64,000 bases of DNA from Mytilus edulis (lineage: Eukaryota; Mollusca; Bivalvia; Mytilida; Mytilidae): assembly GCF_963676685.1 (NCBI RefSeq), contig NC_092350.1:4143486-4207485 (forward strand), written 5' to 3'. Positions 12,098-22,980 of the stretch are shown piece after piece; positions within the stretch are counted from its first letter, which is position 1; each line of letters opens with the position of its first letter. Below the pieces are notes generated by a model. The model worked only from the letters and a program-made list of their open reading frames with translations, was not told the DNA's origin and did not search any database. The translations under genes and the position numbers were made by a program.

Positions 12098-14049
12098 TCA
12101 ACATCTTCAATCGTCTCCATGTATCATTTAAATCTTCTTTCCCTTTCGGCCATTGTACAACATAGACATAATTCCAAATGTATGAACACTCATAGGGAAT
12201 ATCAGTTTAGTATATTATCTTTTGTTATTAAAAAATCTCGATCTTTTATACACATAGTCAGTCCCCACTCATCCTCAAGTTTTGGTGCTAAGACATTTTT
12301 TTTATCCAAATGATTATCTCTCCCTCATAAGACATATACACGTCGTACTGGTATGTCTTTCGAACTTTTTTTCAATAGTACGCCGAATTACTCCATAAAT
12401 AAAGAAAGCAATCTTTCATCTCTTAATATAAAACAGAAGCAATAACGAGATTGTAACACATGTAGATAACAATGTTGAAGCAAAAGTTAACCACATAGTA
12501 CTCTTACAGTCAGCAAACAATTCAGAAAAAGAGTTGTAGGCAGTAAGTGTATCAGTAACGCTTCCATTTGATAATTGACATTTATAAGACCGACTGTCCA
12601 GATCGACGTTTGTAATATGGATCCACCGTATAAAGTCTTAACTGTCACAGTTGCAAATAAATGCATTGCCACCCAGGTACATAGTCATTCCATGAGTTTT
12701 ATGCATCTGATCTACCCAATTTCTAATGAGTTAATTAATAGTCGTAAGGAGATTTTTTCTAACATCAAGTACCTTTATGTTTGTTTGCGTATTCAGTTGT
12801 TCTGGAAAAGAATGGAGAAAATTGTCAGTTATATAAAGGTTTGACAAATTTGGCATGAGTTTGAAAACATCGTCCGAAAAATACCAAATGCTATTTTTAG
12901 ATATATCAAGTGACTCGACTGATTGACATTTCTTGAAAAACCTGTTTCCGTATGTTTTAATTCCATCAGATAGAGTAGCGTCTTTCAATACTAATTTTTT
13001 TAAGTTGGTCTCTTGAAAACGGTCCATTTCCCTCCAACCAAAACTGTATCTTGTTCCAGCAGAAATGAATGTCTCTAACCGTAGTTCAACAAAAAGCACG
13101 GTAACAGTTGTATTTGTATAAGATATATCTAAATAAGTAAGCTTATTATTTTTTCGGAACTATAAATAGAAAGCGTAAAGTATTAACTATTGTGAAACTG
13201 ATATCAAATTTTGTTAATGAAGCTGGTAACATAACGTAACTGCCACCAGAACTTTTAAAATTAGAGTCTGAGGTCATTGAATTTTCTATGAAGAAGTTGA
13301 CAAAATTATATGAATAATCTAAAGATTGTAATCGCAAAGCTTTTCTAAAAAAAGAGTCAATTTCTCCGTGATTTTTTATATGAGCTAGTAAAAGCCTGTT
13401 TTCTTTCAATGAAAGATGTTTTAGGCACTCTGGGTAATCAAAGGAAAATAAAGAGCCATGTGTGTAATCAACTATTCTATTCTGGGATAAATCTAGATTT
13501 TCTATGCAAATTGTTTTCAGGTTTTTCTTTATATCGGATGTTATTGTCAGAGCAAACGGAAGGTCGTCACTATCAATGATTAGGTCGCTGACATGGTTTA
13601 AGTTGATCGTGGTCATATTTCTATAACGGTATGGATGCAAAAGAAGTAAGGCACGCGATAGGTGCATAAATGTTCCAAACAAATCTAGTACACATAGATG
13701 TGGAAACGGACCCAAAGCGTCATATTCTGTTTTAACAAAGTTTAATCGACAATTTCTGAGATAAAGCTCTTCTACAGACGATGAAAACTTCAGGAATGTT
13801 TCATTTGATAGACGCACTAAATAAATAGTTTGAAAGTATAACTTTCGAAGTTTCTTCATTTGACTGAATCCGCTTCCGAAGATTGGCACAGGCATCATAT
13901 TAATCCCTAAGAAAGTTAATTATCTCAAAACATGGAACGCATAATCGGGATAGTCGAATTCCTTATCATAATTCTGAGGTTGAGGCATATTACTTCTGAT
14001 ATCCAATTTCGTTAAGTGTTGTATATGCATAAATAATAATCCTCACCAT
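12098..14049 (-). pseudogene. Toll-like receptor pseudogene with large internal deletions
   Basis: The remains start at ATG 14049 (MVRIIIYAY) but jump within a few codons to the fourth or fifth leucine-rich repeat (LDIRSNMPQP in the intact paralogue), so the N-terminal cap and first repeats are gone. The ectodomain follows, including MMPVPIFGSGF and SVESLDISKNSIWYF, then the C-terminal cap, membrane span and TIR. In the TIR, KDRDFL is followed directly by ITKD: 54 codons (162 bp), including the rest of the BB loop, are missing relative to the intact paralogue. Frame breaks are scattered (near 12205, 12485, 12728, 13100-13150, 13910). The last TIR codons (DTWRRLKML) end against the 70-bp array. 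It cannot encode a working receptor. Confidence 0.88.
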
Positions 14050-14645
14050 TTTGTGACATGGATATCAAAAACTTTCACATGGTTTCTAACAATTGCTTTG
14101 CAAGTCAACACCACTTTATGTAGGACACAAAGGTAAAAAAATGGAATTTAATCATCTCAAATTGTTATCAATTTAAAGGACAACTGTATTTATTTTTTTT
14201 ACTTTATTTAAGATAGTATATTGATTCTAAACATGAAGAGACTTCCTGTATGTTCTTGGTAACAAATTTATTAACCGTTTACTCTATCAAATGACAAAAT
14301 ATTTGAAATTTCTATGGGGAAATAGCCGTGTAATTTTTAATGGGGACATGCATGCTAATATAGTATTCTGATTCTTAATTTTGCAGAAAAACTATGAAAT
14401 TTCATACACAAGAGACAAAGCAAGTATTCAAAATAGTTAAATAAATTATCAACCTTTTAATGGTCCTTAAACAAAGCAAAATATATATAGTATCTCTTTT
14501 GATGAAATTGATGTAATGAATAACTTACACGTGACTTTTATAATCTCTATATCGTACCTATTCATTATTTCTTTCTTCATACTCAATTTCAATTGTATTT
14601 TGTTATTTTGGACAGTTATTTAAAGTTTAATATATAGTCAATTAC
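14050..14645. other. 5' flank of TLR pseudogene, no gene
   Basis: AT-rich, no coding pattern or multi-copy family recognised. Confidence 0.4.
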
Positions 14646-14647
14646 TA

Positions 14648-15006
14648 AGGTACATCTTACCATGTTGATAGAGCTTTCGTACATCTTACCATGTTGATAG
14701 AACTTTCTTACGTCTTACCGTGTTGATAGATCTTTCTTAAATCTTACCGTGTCGATAGAACTTTCTCACATCTTACCATGTTGATAGAACTTTCTTACAT
14801 CTTACAATTTTGATAGAGCTTTCTTACATCTTACCGTGTTGATAGAGCTTTTTTTACATCTTACCGTGTTGATAGAACTTTCCTACATCTTACCGTGTTG
14901 ATAGAGCTTTCTTACATCTTACCGTAATGATAGAACTTTCTTACATCTAACCGTGTTGATAGAGCTTTCTTACATCTTACCATGTTGATAGAACTTTCTT
15001 ACATTT
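14648..15006. repeat. 29-bp minisatellite (about 12 copies)
   Basis: A unit of the form TACATCTTACCGTGTTGATA plus GAACTTTCT repeats head to tail, with variants CCATG/CCGTG and GAGC/GAAC. The repeats touch each other, with no spacers. The open frame at 14982-15188 starts inside the array and is not supported. Confidence 0.9.
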
Positions 15007-15164
15007 TGACGAAACGAACGAACGAACGCAAAGGGAGCACGTATTACATTTCCACAATATTACGAGCATTTGTTTTATCTTGTAAAACAGCATTCTTTTT
15101 TAAAATAAACGTATTGCAAATAATACACGCTTTTTATATCAGAAAATCAAGAAAAATAGTGTCT

Positions 15165-15345
15165 TATCCCAGGCATAGATTACCTTAGCCGTATTTGGCA
15201 CAACTTTTTGGAATTTTGGATCCTAACTTTGTACTAGTTTGGATTTATAAATATTTTGATATGAGCGTCACTGATGAGTCTTATGAAGACGAAACGCGCG
15301 TCTGGCGTACTAAATTATAATCCTGGTACCTTTGATAACTAACTA
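15165..15345 (+). repeat. Family 2 interspersed repeat
   Basis: Contains GATGAGTCTTATGAAGACGA, ACGCGCGTCTGGCGTAC and CCTGGTACCTTTGATAAC. Related copies or parts lie near 600, 900, 24050-24235, 39935, 44660, 47290-47450 and 51030. Non-coding, dispersed. Confidence 0.65.
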
Positions 15346-15544
15346 AATACACGTACGTCCGATACGTTACTTACGTAAACTAAGATAACTCACATTTCCG
15401 AGGGAATTGTGCAAGCACGAGTTTCACGCTTAATATTTTAATGGCAATTTTGAAGTACGTTAATCTAAACTTAACAACAAGATTCACATTTATTTGTATA
15501 TACGTTGTATGAGTTCACTATCAGCAAATTGTCAATTGGTTGCC

Positions 15545-16075
15545 AATCCTAACAAATTGTGGCACAGGTATCATATCAATTTCTAAGAATGACAACTCCC
15601 TCAGAACAATAAATACAATGTCGGGATAAATAAAATCCTTATCAAAGTCTATTGGATGGAGCATATTACTTCTGATATCCAGTTTTGTTAAGTTTTTTAC
15701 TGTAAGAAATATTTCTGCGGGATAAACATTTTAATATATACATGTCAAGAGAAGCAATATTATATTACCACGTAAATGACTCACTAGATAAATATTCAAT
15801 TTTTTCTCCAAAATTCAGTTCCTGTAAGTACTTATAATTACCGACAGAATCATTTTCAGTAGCAGATAATTGGTTCGAACTAAGATCTAAATCATTGATA
15901 TCTCTCATTGATATATCTTATGAGGTATAAAATTCAGTCCTTTGTTTTTTACAATCTGTTGATGTCACTTCCTGGATTTTTTAAGTAACATATTTGATAT
16001 CACAGTCTGATAATGGTAAGATTTTGTTACACTTGATAATCATAAGAATGTAAAGAAAAAATAGCTGAATAACTG
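15545..16075 (-). pseudogene. Toll-like receptor 5' fragment
   Basis: Only the first fifth of a TLR is present, minus strand: a degraded signal sequence near 16070-16030, CDIKYVT (then a stop) of the N-terminal cap, IPHKIYQ-type decay where the intact copy has IPQNLPGDI, then leucine-rich-repeat pieces including NYKYLQELNFG, TKLDIRSNM and LRELSFLEIDMIPVPQF. Similarity stops at about 15545 in unrelated sequence. Several frame breaks are visible. Its sequence and upstream flank are nearest the pseudogene at 3946-6440. Confidence 0.8.
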
Positions 16076-17260
16076 ATAACACAATTATGTAATAAAGTAA
16101 ATATCTCTGTTCTGTACAAATAACTACCTTTACACATATTAGGTGGTACCCATATATGTGGTACTGTTGGAACAGAATATATGTGCTATTTTAAACACAT
16201 AACATACATCAACATTTATTATTGAGAAAGAGTGAGACATTACAAAAACAATGTCTATTCAAATCAATCTCAGAATTTGAATTTTACTCCCTATCATATC
16301 AAAATCCATTACTGTGTCATCACCGCAAATTATCAATCTATTATGCACATGAAGTAGCTTCAACGGTCACTTTTAACTGTAGAGGAAAAACCCAAAACAA
16401 ATAGGTCAGTTGTGTTGATTTAAATAACTTTTAGTGAATAATTACTAGTAAAACAGATTTATAAAAGAAATAATTCTAGAATAAGATACAGATATTGAGC
16501 TGTCCAAACGTTATTCATATATCATAACCTTTATTTATCATACATATTTTTATTTTATTTGGCCATAAGTAAATAAAATCATTGATACACTCATTTGATT
16601 TATTGTATGTTCAATGTGCGCAATGAATATACATCTACATATTTGTTTTGTTTGATTTCAAGTAGGAATTATGTAAACAACAAACAACAAGTAAATTTGA
16701 AATTTGGCTGATTATTTGTCAAGGCATTTATTCAACACTATTCAGCAATATAAACCAACAAACAACTGACGTCAACAAACTTGCTAACAAGTTAAATCTT
16801 AATGACAATTGGTCACTGAAGGGAAACAACTGTGAATGCAAAACAATGTATAGCTGCTAGACAAATCCATAACAGTTTAATGAACGATATTTGAATAAAT
16901 CACTGCCAGTTGAATCATGCTGATGATGACATCCAACCGAGCATCCAACACACTTTCTATATAGAACGGAACGTCATGACGATAGACATTTTTTTGTTAA
17001 AGCATCTGACATATTTGATGATACATAACAATATAATTGTAACATTCAATACATATGAATCTGTTCGCCATGTAATATGAAAAATAAACTAAAAACAGCA
17101 GCAATTGTGTATGTTAAAGGGAAGAAGGATGGGTTGTGCAATCTTGTTGAAAAATAACCATGGAATAAATATTGAACGGGAACACGTGTTTAAATATGAC
17201 CAAAGTCTACGAGGCGGATCAAAGCATATTATTTCGTATGTTGGAATACTGGTATATAGT
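16076..17260. other. 5' flank of TLR fragment, no gene
   Basis: About 16314-16375 resembles 7425-7490 upstream of another TLR pseudogene. The rest is AT-rich without recognised coding pattern; the open frame at 16222-16404 overlaps the shared flank and is not supported. Confidence 0.45.
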
Positions 17261-17261
17261 T

Positions 17262-18272
17262 GCATGGATATATAGATGATGTTCTCTCACTAAATAGTTA
17301 AAACTTCGTTGACCATGATGAACGCATCTATCCCATCGAACTAGAGATAAGGGACACAACAGATACAGTTACATGTAAAAAGTAAAATCGCGAAAATACT
17401 GTACTCCGAGGAAAATACAAAACGGAAAAGTCACTAATCAAAAAGGCAAAATCTAATGAAAAACACATCAAACGAATAGACAACATCTGTCATATTTCTG
17501 ACTTGGTACATGCACTTCCAAATGTAGAAAATGGGGGATTGAACCTGGTTTTATAGCGCTAAATATCCCACTTGTATGACAGTCGCACCAATCGCAATCA
17601 TACGGATGCTTCATATCTTGACTTACTTCTAGAAATTAGCAATGATGGTCGGTTGAAAACATTTACGACAAAAGAGATCATTTCAGTTTCCTAATTGTGA
17701 ACTTTCCATTTCTATGTAGCAACATTCAGCTGCGCCTGCATACAGAGTATATATATCCCAATTGATACGGTATTCCAGGGCTTTTAATTCATATCATGAT
17801 ATCCTTGATAGATGGCTGCTGCTCACAAGGAAACTATTAAAGAGTTCCAAATTGTGAAGTAGACATCATCCCTGTGTAAATTTTACAGACGCCACCATGA
17901 ATTGGGGGACCGTTATGGAATTACCGTTTCACAGATGATATTGGATATGTTCCTTATGTCGTAACTACAATCCACCTCCCTTTTCATCACGAATGTGACT
18001 TACCGAATTAGAATATTTATCGGGTTTGTATTAACATGAGCATTACGACGGTTACCATACGTGGAGCTGGATCTACCAACCCCGACGGAGCACCTGAGAT
18101 CACTCCCAATTTTTAATGGGGTAAGGGTTGCTTTGTTTTTTGTTTTCTATGTTGTGTCTTGTGTACTTTTTTTCGTCTGTTTGTCTTTTAATTTTTTAGC
18201 TATGGCGTTGTCAGTTTATTTTCGATCAATGAGTGTGACTGTCCCTATGGTATCTTTTGCCCATCTTTTAAT
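17262..18272 (+). mobile_element. Penelope-type reverse transcriptase 3' fragment, broken, with nested repeat
   Basis: This is a decayed copy of the element at 40801-41670. It begins at the reverse transcriptase active-site region (YIDDVLSLN) and keeps ERIYPIELEIRDTTDT, then is split at about 17370-17595 by a family 1 repeat. It resumes at ASYLDL and ends with SQMILDMFLMS and a stop near 17962. The 3' untranslated tail (GAGCACCTGAGATCACTCCC ... GGCGTTGTCAG ... CCTATGGTATCTTTTGCCC) runs to about 18270. Frameshifts and the insertion make it inactive. Confidence 0.8.
17375..17595 (+). repeat. Family 1 repeat inserted in the reverse transcriptase remnant
   Basis: The colinear copy at 40.98 kb passes from ACAGATACAGTTA to GCTTCATATCTTGACTT with only a few bases between; here about 220 bp intervene, containing GAAAATACTGTACTCCGAGG and CTGACTTGGTACATGC. 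This dates family 1 insertion after that of the retroelement. A clear target duplication was not resolved; TA at both sides is possible. Confidence 0.75.
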
Positions 18273-18279
18273 TAACGAA

Positions 18280-19500
18280 CCGTAAATAATGAACTGACGA
18301 ACATTTTAGACACACTAAACAAATAAATGTATTTTTGATGCAATAAATCAATAAGATAATTAGCTCATTCAATTCTATTAATTTCGTTGTTTGAATATGG
18401 ATAAGCGTTATTGGCCGGAGATGAATTTTTCTAATGTTAGAACGCATCTATTTGTAATATATATAAAACACCACCATGCAGTTATAAACATCACATTTAT
18501 TTATCAAATGAAATGCATTCGGTACGAGTTTTGACAATAAACTACTGTCCAATGATGATTGGGGCTCAAATATTTAAAAAACAAAATCTAAATACAAAGG
18601 TAAAAAGAGCTGGTTCAATCATATGAGATGATGAATAGAGCCAAATCTGGACAATTAATTTATGCCAAACTTCATCCTTTAATTCAAAAACATTTAACAC
18701 ATTTGAGACATATGAATCATATTTCCGATTCTTAAACAGAATGCATGCTCCTCATTTTGACATACTGATAGCTCGACGAATGCATGAGCATTGGTAATAA
18801 ATAAAGATTAAAAAATCTTACCTATTATGAAGTTGAATGCATACTGAAATTTCTAATTTAAACATTTGATCTGTACAGTCGGTTTGCATTTGAGAATCAT
18901 TATGTAGAAAATTACGTTCTAACTTGGTAAGGCTGAGTTTGCCTCAGATACATTAGACTATTTTAAAGTTCTGTTTAAGTTGTATTGACAAGTATTGCTC
19001 TTAACTTTTCTATATAGATATAGGAAGATGTAGTATGAGTGTCAATGAAACAAATCTCGACCCAAGGCACAATTTATAAAATTAAACCACTGTAGGCCTA
19101 AGTACGGTCGTCAATACGGAGCCTTGGCTGACACCGAACTGCAAGCTTTAAAGCAGATCTGCAAGACAAATATCATATACTCAATAATTTATATGTTAGC
19201 AGTGACATGTATTATCATTGCAGTATGGACATGCAGTACCAGTGATTTTTATTTATACCTGTGCTATTGTTGTATGCATCCCTTTACTTTGAAAATACAT
19301 GAATGTATAAAATACAATGGTAATTTGCACGAGTTTATCAACTAACAAAATTATTGTTAAAATTAATTACTTTTGTGAAAAAGAAAAACAAAACAAAAAA
19401 CGTTCTGTGTACTTTTTTTTTGAAGTGCATAATTTCAGCATCATTATGTGTTTCAATGAACTTTTATGGTATATGCATTGTCTTAATAATTTTTATAACG
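18280..19500. other. 3' flank of intact TLR, no gene
   Basis: A reversed family 3 copy lies at about 19015-19150 (TGACACCGAACTGCAAGC). An AATAAA on the minus strand at 19248-19253, about 250 bp past the TLR stop, is a candidate polyadenylation signal. Otherwise no coding pattern. Confidence 0.45.
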
Positions 19501-19503
19501 ATA

Positions 19504-22008
19504 TTATGTGTTTGTAATCAACCCATCAGTGAGCAGCATCCTCAGTTTCCTCCAAGTATCATCCAAATACTTTAGATTTTCCGGCCATTGTACAATAAAT
19601 GCATAGTTCCAAATGTACGAAAACTCTACAGGAATATCAGTAATTGTTATATCTTTTGTAATGATAATAATACGCTCCAGATTCTTTGTAATTCTTTCAT
19701 GTTTTGCCCTGCCAAGTTCGAACATGCAATCATGTGACGATAGGAATTCGGGCGTGATCAGAAATATAATGGACCTGCTGTTTTGAATGCTCTCTGCCTC
19801 GTTGTCCGCTTGACTCGGTCCAACTAAAAAATCTCGATCTTTAATACACATCGTCAGTCCCCACTCGATCTCAAGTTTAGGTATTAATACATTTTTAATC
19901 CAAATGACAATATCCCCTTCATATGATATATACACGTCATATTGGTAAATCCTCCAGACTTTGCGCTCAACAACACGGCGAATAACTCCATAGATAGAGA
20001 AGATGATTTTCCATCTCCTGTTATAGGCAAAAAGTAACAGTGAGATCGTTATGAATGTCGATAATAATGTTGATGCAAAAGTTAACCACATAGTATTCTT
20101 ACAGTCAGCAAACAACTCATATAAAGAGTTGTACGCAATAAATGTATCAATTACTGTGCCGTTGGACAATTTACATTTATACGATCGGCTGTCTAGATCA
20201 ACTTTTGTAGTCTGTATCCACCTTATAAAGTCTATATTGTCACAATTGCACTCAAATGCATTATCAGTGAGTTGTAAAGTCATTCCATGGAGTTCTTGCA
20301 TCTTATCTGCCCAGTCTCTGATAGCTGAACTTACACTTGTTAATCGATTCTTCCTTACGTCCAGCATTTGTACTTTAGTATGATCACTCAGTTGTATCGG
20401 AATAGACTGGAATGAATTTTTACTTAAATAAAGATATGTCAAGTTTGGCATTGGATTTAATAAGTCGTCTGGAAAAAACCAAATATCATTTTCAGATATA
20501 TCCATTGACTCGATAGATCTTATACTGTTAAAGAATTGATTTCCGTATAGTCTAATTGCAGTATCTAGGTCGGCGTTTTTCCATACAATCGTTTTCAGAG
20601 TGTGATAGGGAGAACGTTTTAATTGATTCCATGCAAATGAATAATCTCCACCATTAGAAATAAATGTTTCCAGTCGAATTTGAAAATCAATCATAGGAGC
20701 ATTTATGTTTGAATAAGATACATCCAGATATGTAAAGCTGTTATTTTTAGGAACTAATAAATAAATTGCAGGGAAAGAATTTGCTATTGTGTAACTGACA
20801 TCTAATTTTTCAAGTGACTTTGGTAATATCACACAACTGTGAAATGAACAATTAAAATCTAAATTTGAAGTACCTGAATATTTTATATCATAGTTGACAG
20901 CATTATATGAATAGTCGAACGATTTTAATCTAACAGTTTTACGGAAAAAATATTGTATCTCATTTAGTTTCTTCTCGCTAAAAAGCAAAAACCTGTTCCC
21001 TTTAAAGGAAATATGTCGTAAACATTTCAGGTGATCGAGGGAAAACAAAGATCCAGGCTCATAATCAACAATTCCATTTTCTGATAAATCTAGATTTTCT
21101 ACACAAATTGTTTTCAGGTTCTTCATTATGTCCACTGTAATTGTCAGAACATACGGGATATCAACCCTGTCAATACTAACGTCACTCACATGACCGAAGT
21201 TTATTGTCGTAATACTTTTATTACGGTATGGTTGTAACAGCTCCAATGCATGCTTCAAATGCATGAATGTTCCAGAAAAATCTATAACATGAAGATTTGG
21301 AAACTGCAGCAATGCGTTATCGTCTGTGACAACAAAGTGCAACCGACAATTTCTGATAGTCAGCTGTTCTACAGAGGATGAAAACCTCTGAAAGATTTCA
21401 TTCGACAAGCGAACTAAATAACATGAGTCGAAGTGTAATTCTTTAAGAGTGGTCATGTGACCGAATCCACTTCCAAAGTGTGGCAAAGGCATCATATCGA
21501 TTCCTAAGAACGACAACTCCGTCAGAATACCGAATGCATGATCGGGATAATTATAATCAGCAACAAAGTCTATCGGTTGAGGCATATTTCTCCTGATATC
21601 CAATTTCGTTATGTTTTTAATTGGATGAAATAGTTCTGCGGAATAAACGTTAGATAGATTAAGTATATTTTCAGACATGTCCAGTATTGTAAGTTTGTGT
21701 AGTCCTTGAAATGAGTTGTTAGATAAATAATCAAGTTGATTTTGTCTCAAGAAAAGTTCTTGCAAGTATTTATAATTAACAAAAGAATTGTTCCAAATCA
21801 TTCGTAGCAGATTAAAACTCATATCTAAAACTTGAATATCTCCCGGTAAATTCTGAGGTATAAAAGTCAGTCCTTTGTTTTTACAATCTGCTATTTTTAC
21901 TTCCTCATTTTCCTTCAATTCATATTTGATATCGCAGACTGATGCATGTACGAATTCATTACAGATGATGATAATAGATAATACTGAATACAGTATAATC
22001 CCCTCCAT
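19504..22008 (-). CDS. Toll-like receptor, intact, single exon
   Basis: An 834-residue type I membrane receptor. Order: signal peptide (about 1-23, MEGIILYSVLSIIIICNEF), N-terminal cap (VCDIKYEL...ADC), leucine-rich repeats (about 50-570), one C-terminal cap with Cys 587, 589, 612 and 636 just before the membrane (single-cysteine-cluster type), membrane span about 638-662 (WLTFASTLLSTFITISLLLF), and a cytoplasmic TIR domain about 688-834. TIR box 1 is YDVYISY (690-696) and box 2 KDRDFLVGP (723-731). TLRs sense microbial or danger ligands and signal through TIR-TIR contacts, usually with MyD88. The usual BB-loop Pro is Val 729, and SxWC in the third helix reads SHDC. The open frame extends nine codons upstream to a GTG, but ATG 22008 fits the signal peptide and paralogues. 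It is the only TLR here without a lesion. Ligand unknown. Confidence 0.92.
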   Translation of the reverse strand: MEGIILYSVLSIIIICNEFVHASVCDIKYELKENEEVKIADCKNKGLTFIPQNLPGDIQVLDMSFNLLRMIWNNSFVNYKYLQELFLRQNQLDYLSNNSFQGLHKLTILDMSENILNLSNVYSAELFHPIKNITKLDIRRNMPQPIDFVADYNYPDHAFGILTELSFLGIDMMPLPHFGSGFGHMTTLKELHFDSCYLVRLSNEIFQRFSSSVEQLTIRNCRLHFVVTDDNALLQFPNLHVIDFSGTFMHLKHALELLQPYRNKSITTINFGHVSDVSIDRVDIPYVLTITVDIMKNLKTICVENLDLSENGIVDYEPGSLFSLDHLKCLRHISFKGNRFLLFSEKKLNEIQYFFRKTVRLKSFDYSYNAVNYDIKYSGTSNLDFNCSFHSCVILPKSLEKLDVSYTIANSFPAIYLLVPKNNSFTYLDVSYSNINAPMIDFQIRLETFISNGGDYSFAWNQLKRSPYHTLKTIVWKNADLDTAIRLYGNQFFNSIRSIESMDISENDIWFFPDDLLNPMPNLTYLYLSKNSFQSIPIQLSDHTKVQMLDVRKNRLTSVSSAIRDWADKMQELHGMTLQLTDNAFECNCDNIDFIRWIQTTKVDLDSRSYKCKLSNGTVIDTFIAYNSLYELFADCKNTMWLTFASTLLSTFITISLLLFAYNRRWKIIFSIYGVIRRVVERKVWRIYQYDVYISYEGDIVIWIKNVLIPKLEIEWGLTMCIKDRDFLVGPSQADNEAESIQNSRSIIFLITPEFLSSHDCMFELGRAKHERITKNLERIIIITKDITITDIPVEFSYIWNYAFIVQWPENLKYLDDTWRKLRMLLTDGLITNT

Positions 22009-22175
22009 ATTGTGACCTGAATATCTGAAATACACTTCGTGAAGTACTAGATGTTAAGTAATCCTCTCCATATTGTGACCTGAATATCTGAAATACACTT
22101 CGTGAAGTACTAGATGTTAAATAATCCCCTCCATATTGTGACCTGAATATCTGAAATACACTTCTTAAAGAACTA
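22003..22175 (-). repeat. 63-bp tandem triplication over the TLR start codon, with two small upstream ORFs
   Basis: CCATATTGTGACCTGAATAT recurs at 22005, 22068 and 22131, so a 63-bp unit is present three times, the innermost holding the true ATG (22008). On the coding strand each extra copy repeats the ATG in the same local context but stops after five codons: ATG at 22071 gives M-E-R-I-T-stop and ATG at 22134 gives M-E-G-I-I-stop. If the transcript starts upstream, these would be minimal upstream ORFs. The third unit is more diverged at its far end. Confidence 0.9.
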
Positions 22176-22980
22176 GATATTAAGTAATTCTCCGTAGTTT
22201 ACATCGTATTCTATCATACACAGATAGGTTTTAAGTTACACATTTAAACACAGTCATGTAATGACAGTACTTTTGCACGCATCAATAAAACACATTATAT
22301 AATTTGTAATTTCTTTTCTATGCCTTTTTGTGTTTCTTTGTTACATATTTGTTTAATATTAAGATGAATAAAATAATCACACAATGTTGACTGCTATACC
22401 TCTTTATTGACATTTGTACCTATACGTCTATTTTTTTTGTTCACTCATCGTTGTCAATGTAATAGAATTGAATTTGACAGTAATACAAATAAAAGGTTAA
22501 GAAAGCTAGAAAACCAGGTTAAATCCACCATATTCTACGACAGAAAATGCCCGTACCAAGTCAGGAATATGACAGTTGTCATCCATCTGTTTGATGTGTT
22601 TGAGCTTCTGACTTATTTACCCCCCGTTTTACAAAATTTGCCCTTAAAAGAAATATTAGATATACACAGATGATAAAAATAAAACAGTCGTGATCCGGAG
22701 TTGCAACACACAGCCACATCATTAAGGTATAACAATGCATCAATTCTTCTGTATGTTAAATAGATTTTCGATATACACAGATGATAAAAATAAAACAGTC
22801 GTGATCCGGAGTTGCAACACACAGCCACGTCATTAAGGTATAACAATGCATCAATTCTTCTGTATGTTAAATAGATTTTGGATTGACTGAATTGTCTATT
22901 TGTAGAATAGGTACACATTTATGTTGCAGTCTCAGACTTCAGTCGGTGGTTTTAAGTCAAATATTGTTTTATATGTAGTG
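22176..22980. repeat. 5' flank of intact TLR: family 1 copy and 111-bp tandem duplication
   Basis: A family 1 copy lies at about 22435-22620 (CCGTACCAAGTCAGGAATAT). Bases 22659-22880 are two copies of a 111-bp unit (GATATACACAGATGATAAAA at 22659 and 22770). Because 111 is a multiple of three, a minus-strand frame (22613-22918) stays open through it, but it only repeats 37 residues and has no gene features. No promoter element can be named with confidence. Confidence 0.75.

Noticed and set aside
11766-12313. Two open frames across the 70-bp array
   Set aside because: Products of the minisatellite; the 70-bp period shifts frame each unit and the second frame runs into the antisense of a TLR pseudogene.
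14648-15006. CRISPR-like array of 29-bp repeats
   Set aside because: Repeats abut without spacers, and the context is an animal genome; this is a minisatellite.
20051-20383. Plus-strand open frame inside the intact TLR (likewise 4061-4360 and 34898-35218 in other TLR loci)
   Set aside because: Antisense shadows of TLR coding sequence with no features of their own.
22613-22918. Minus-strand open frame with two copies of a 37-residue sequence
   Set aside because: It is open only because a 111-bp unit (multiple of three) is duplicated; no start context, signal or domain supports it.
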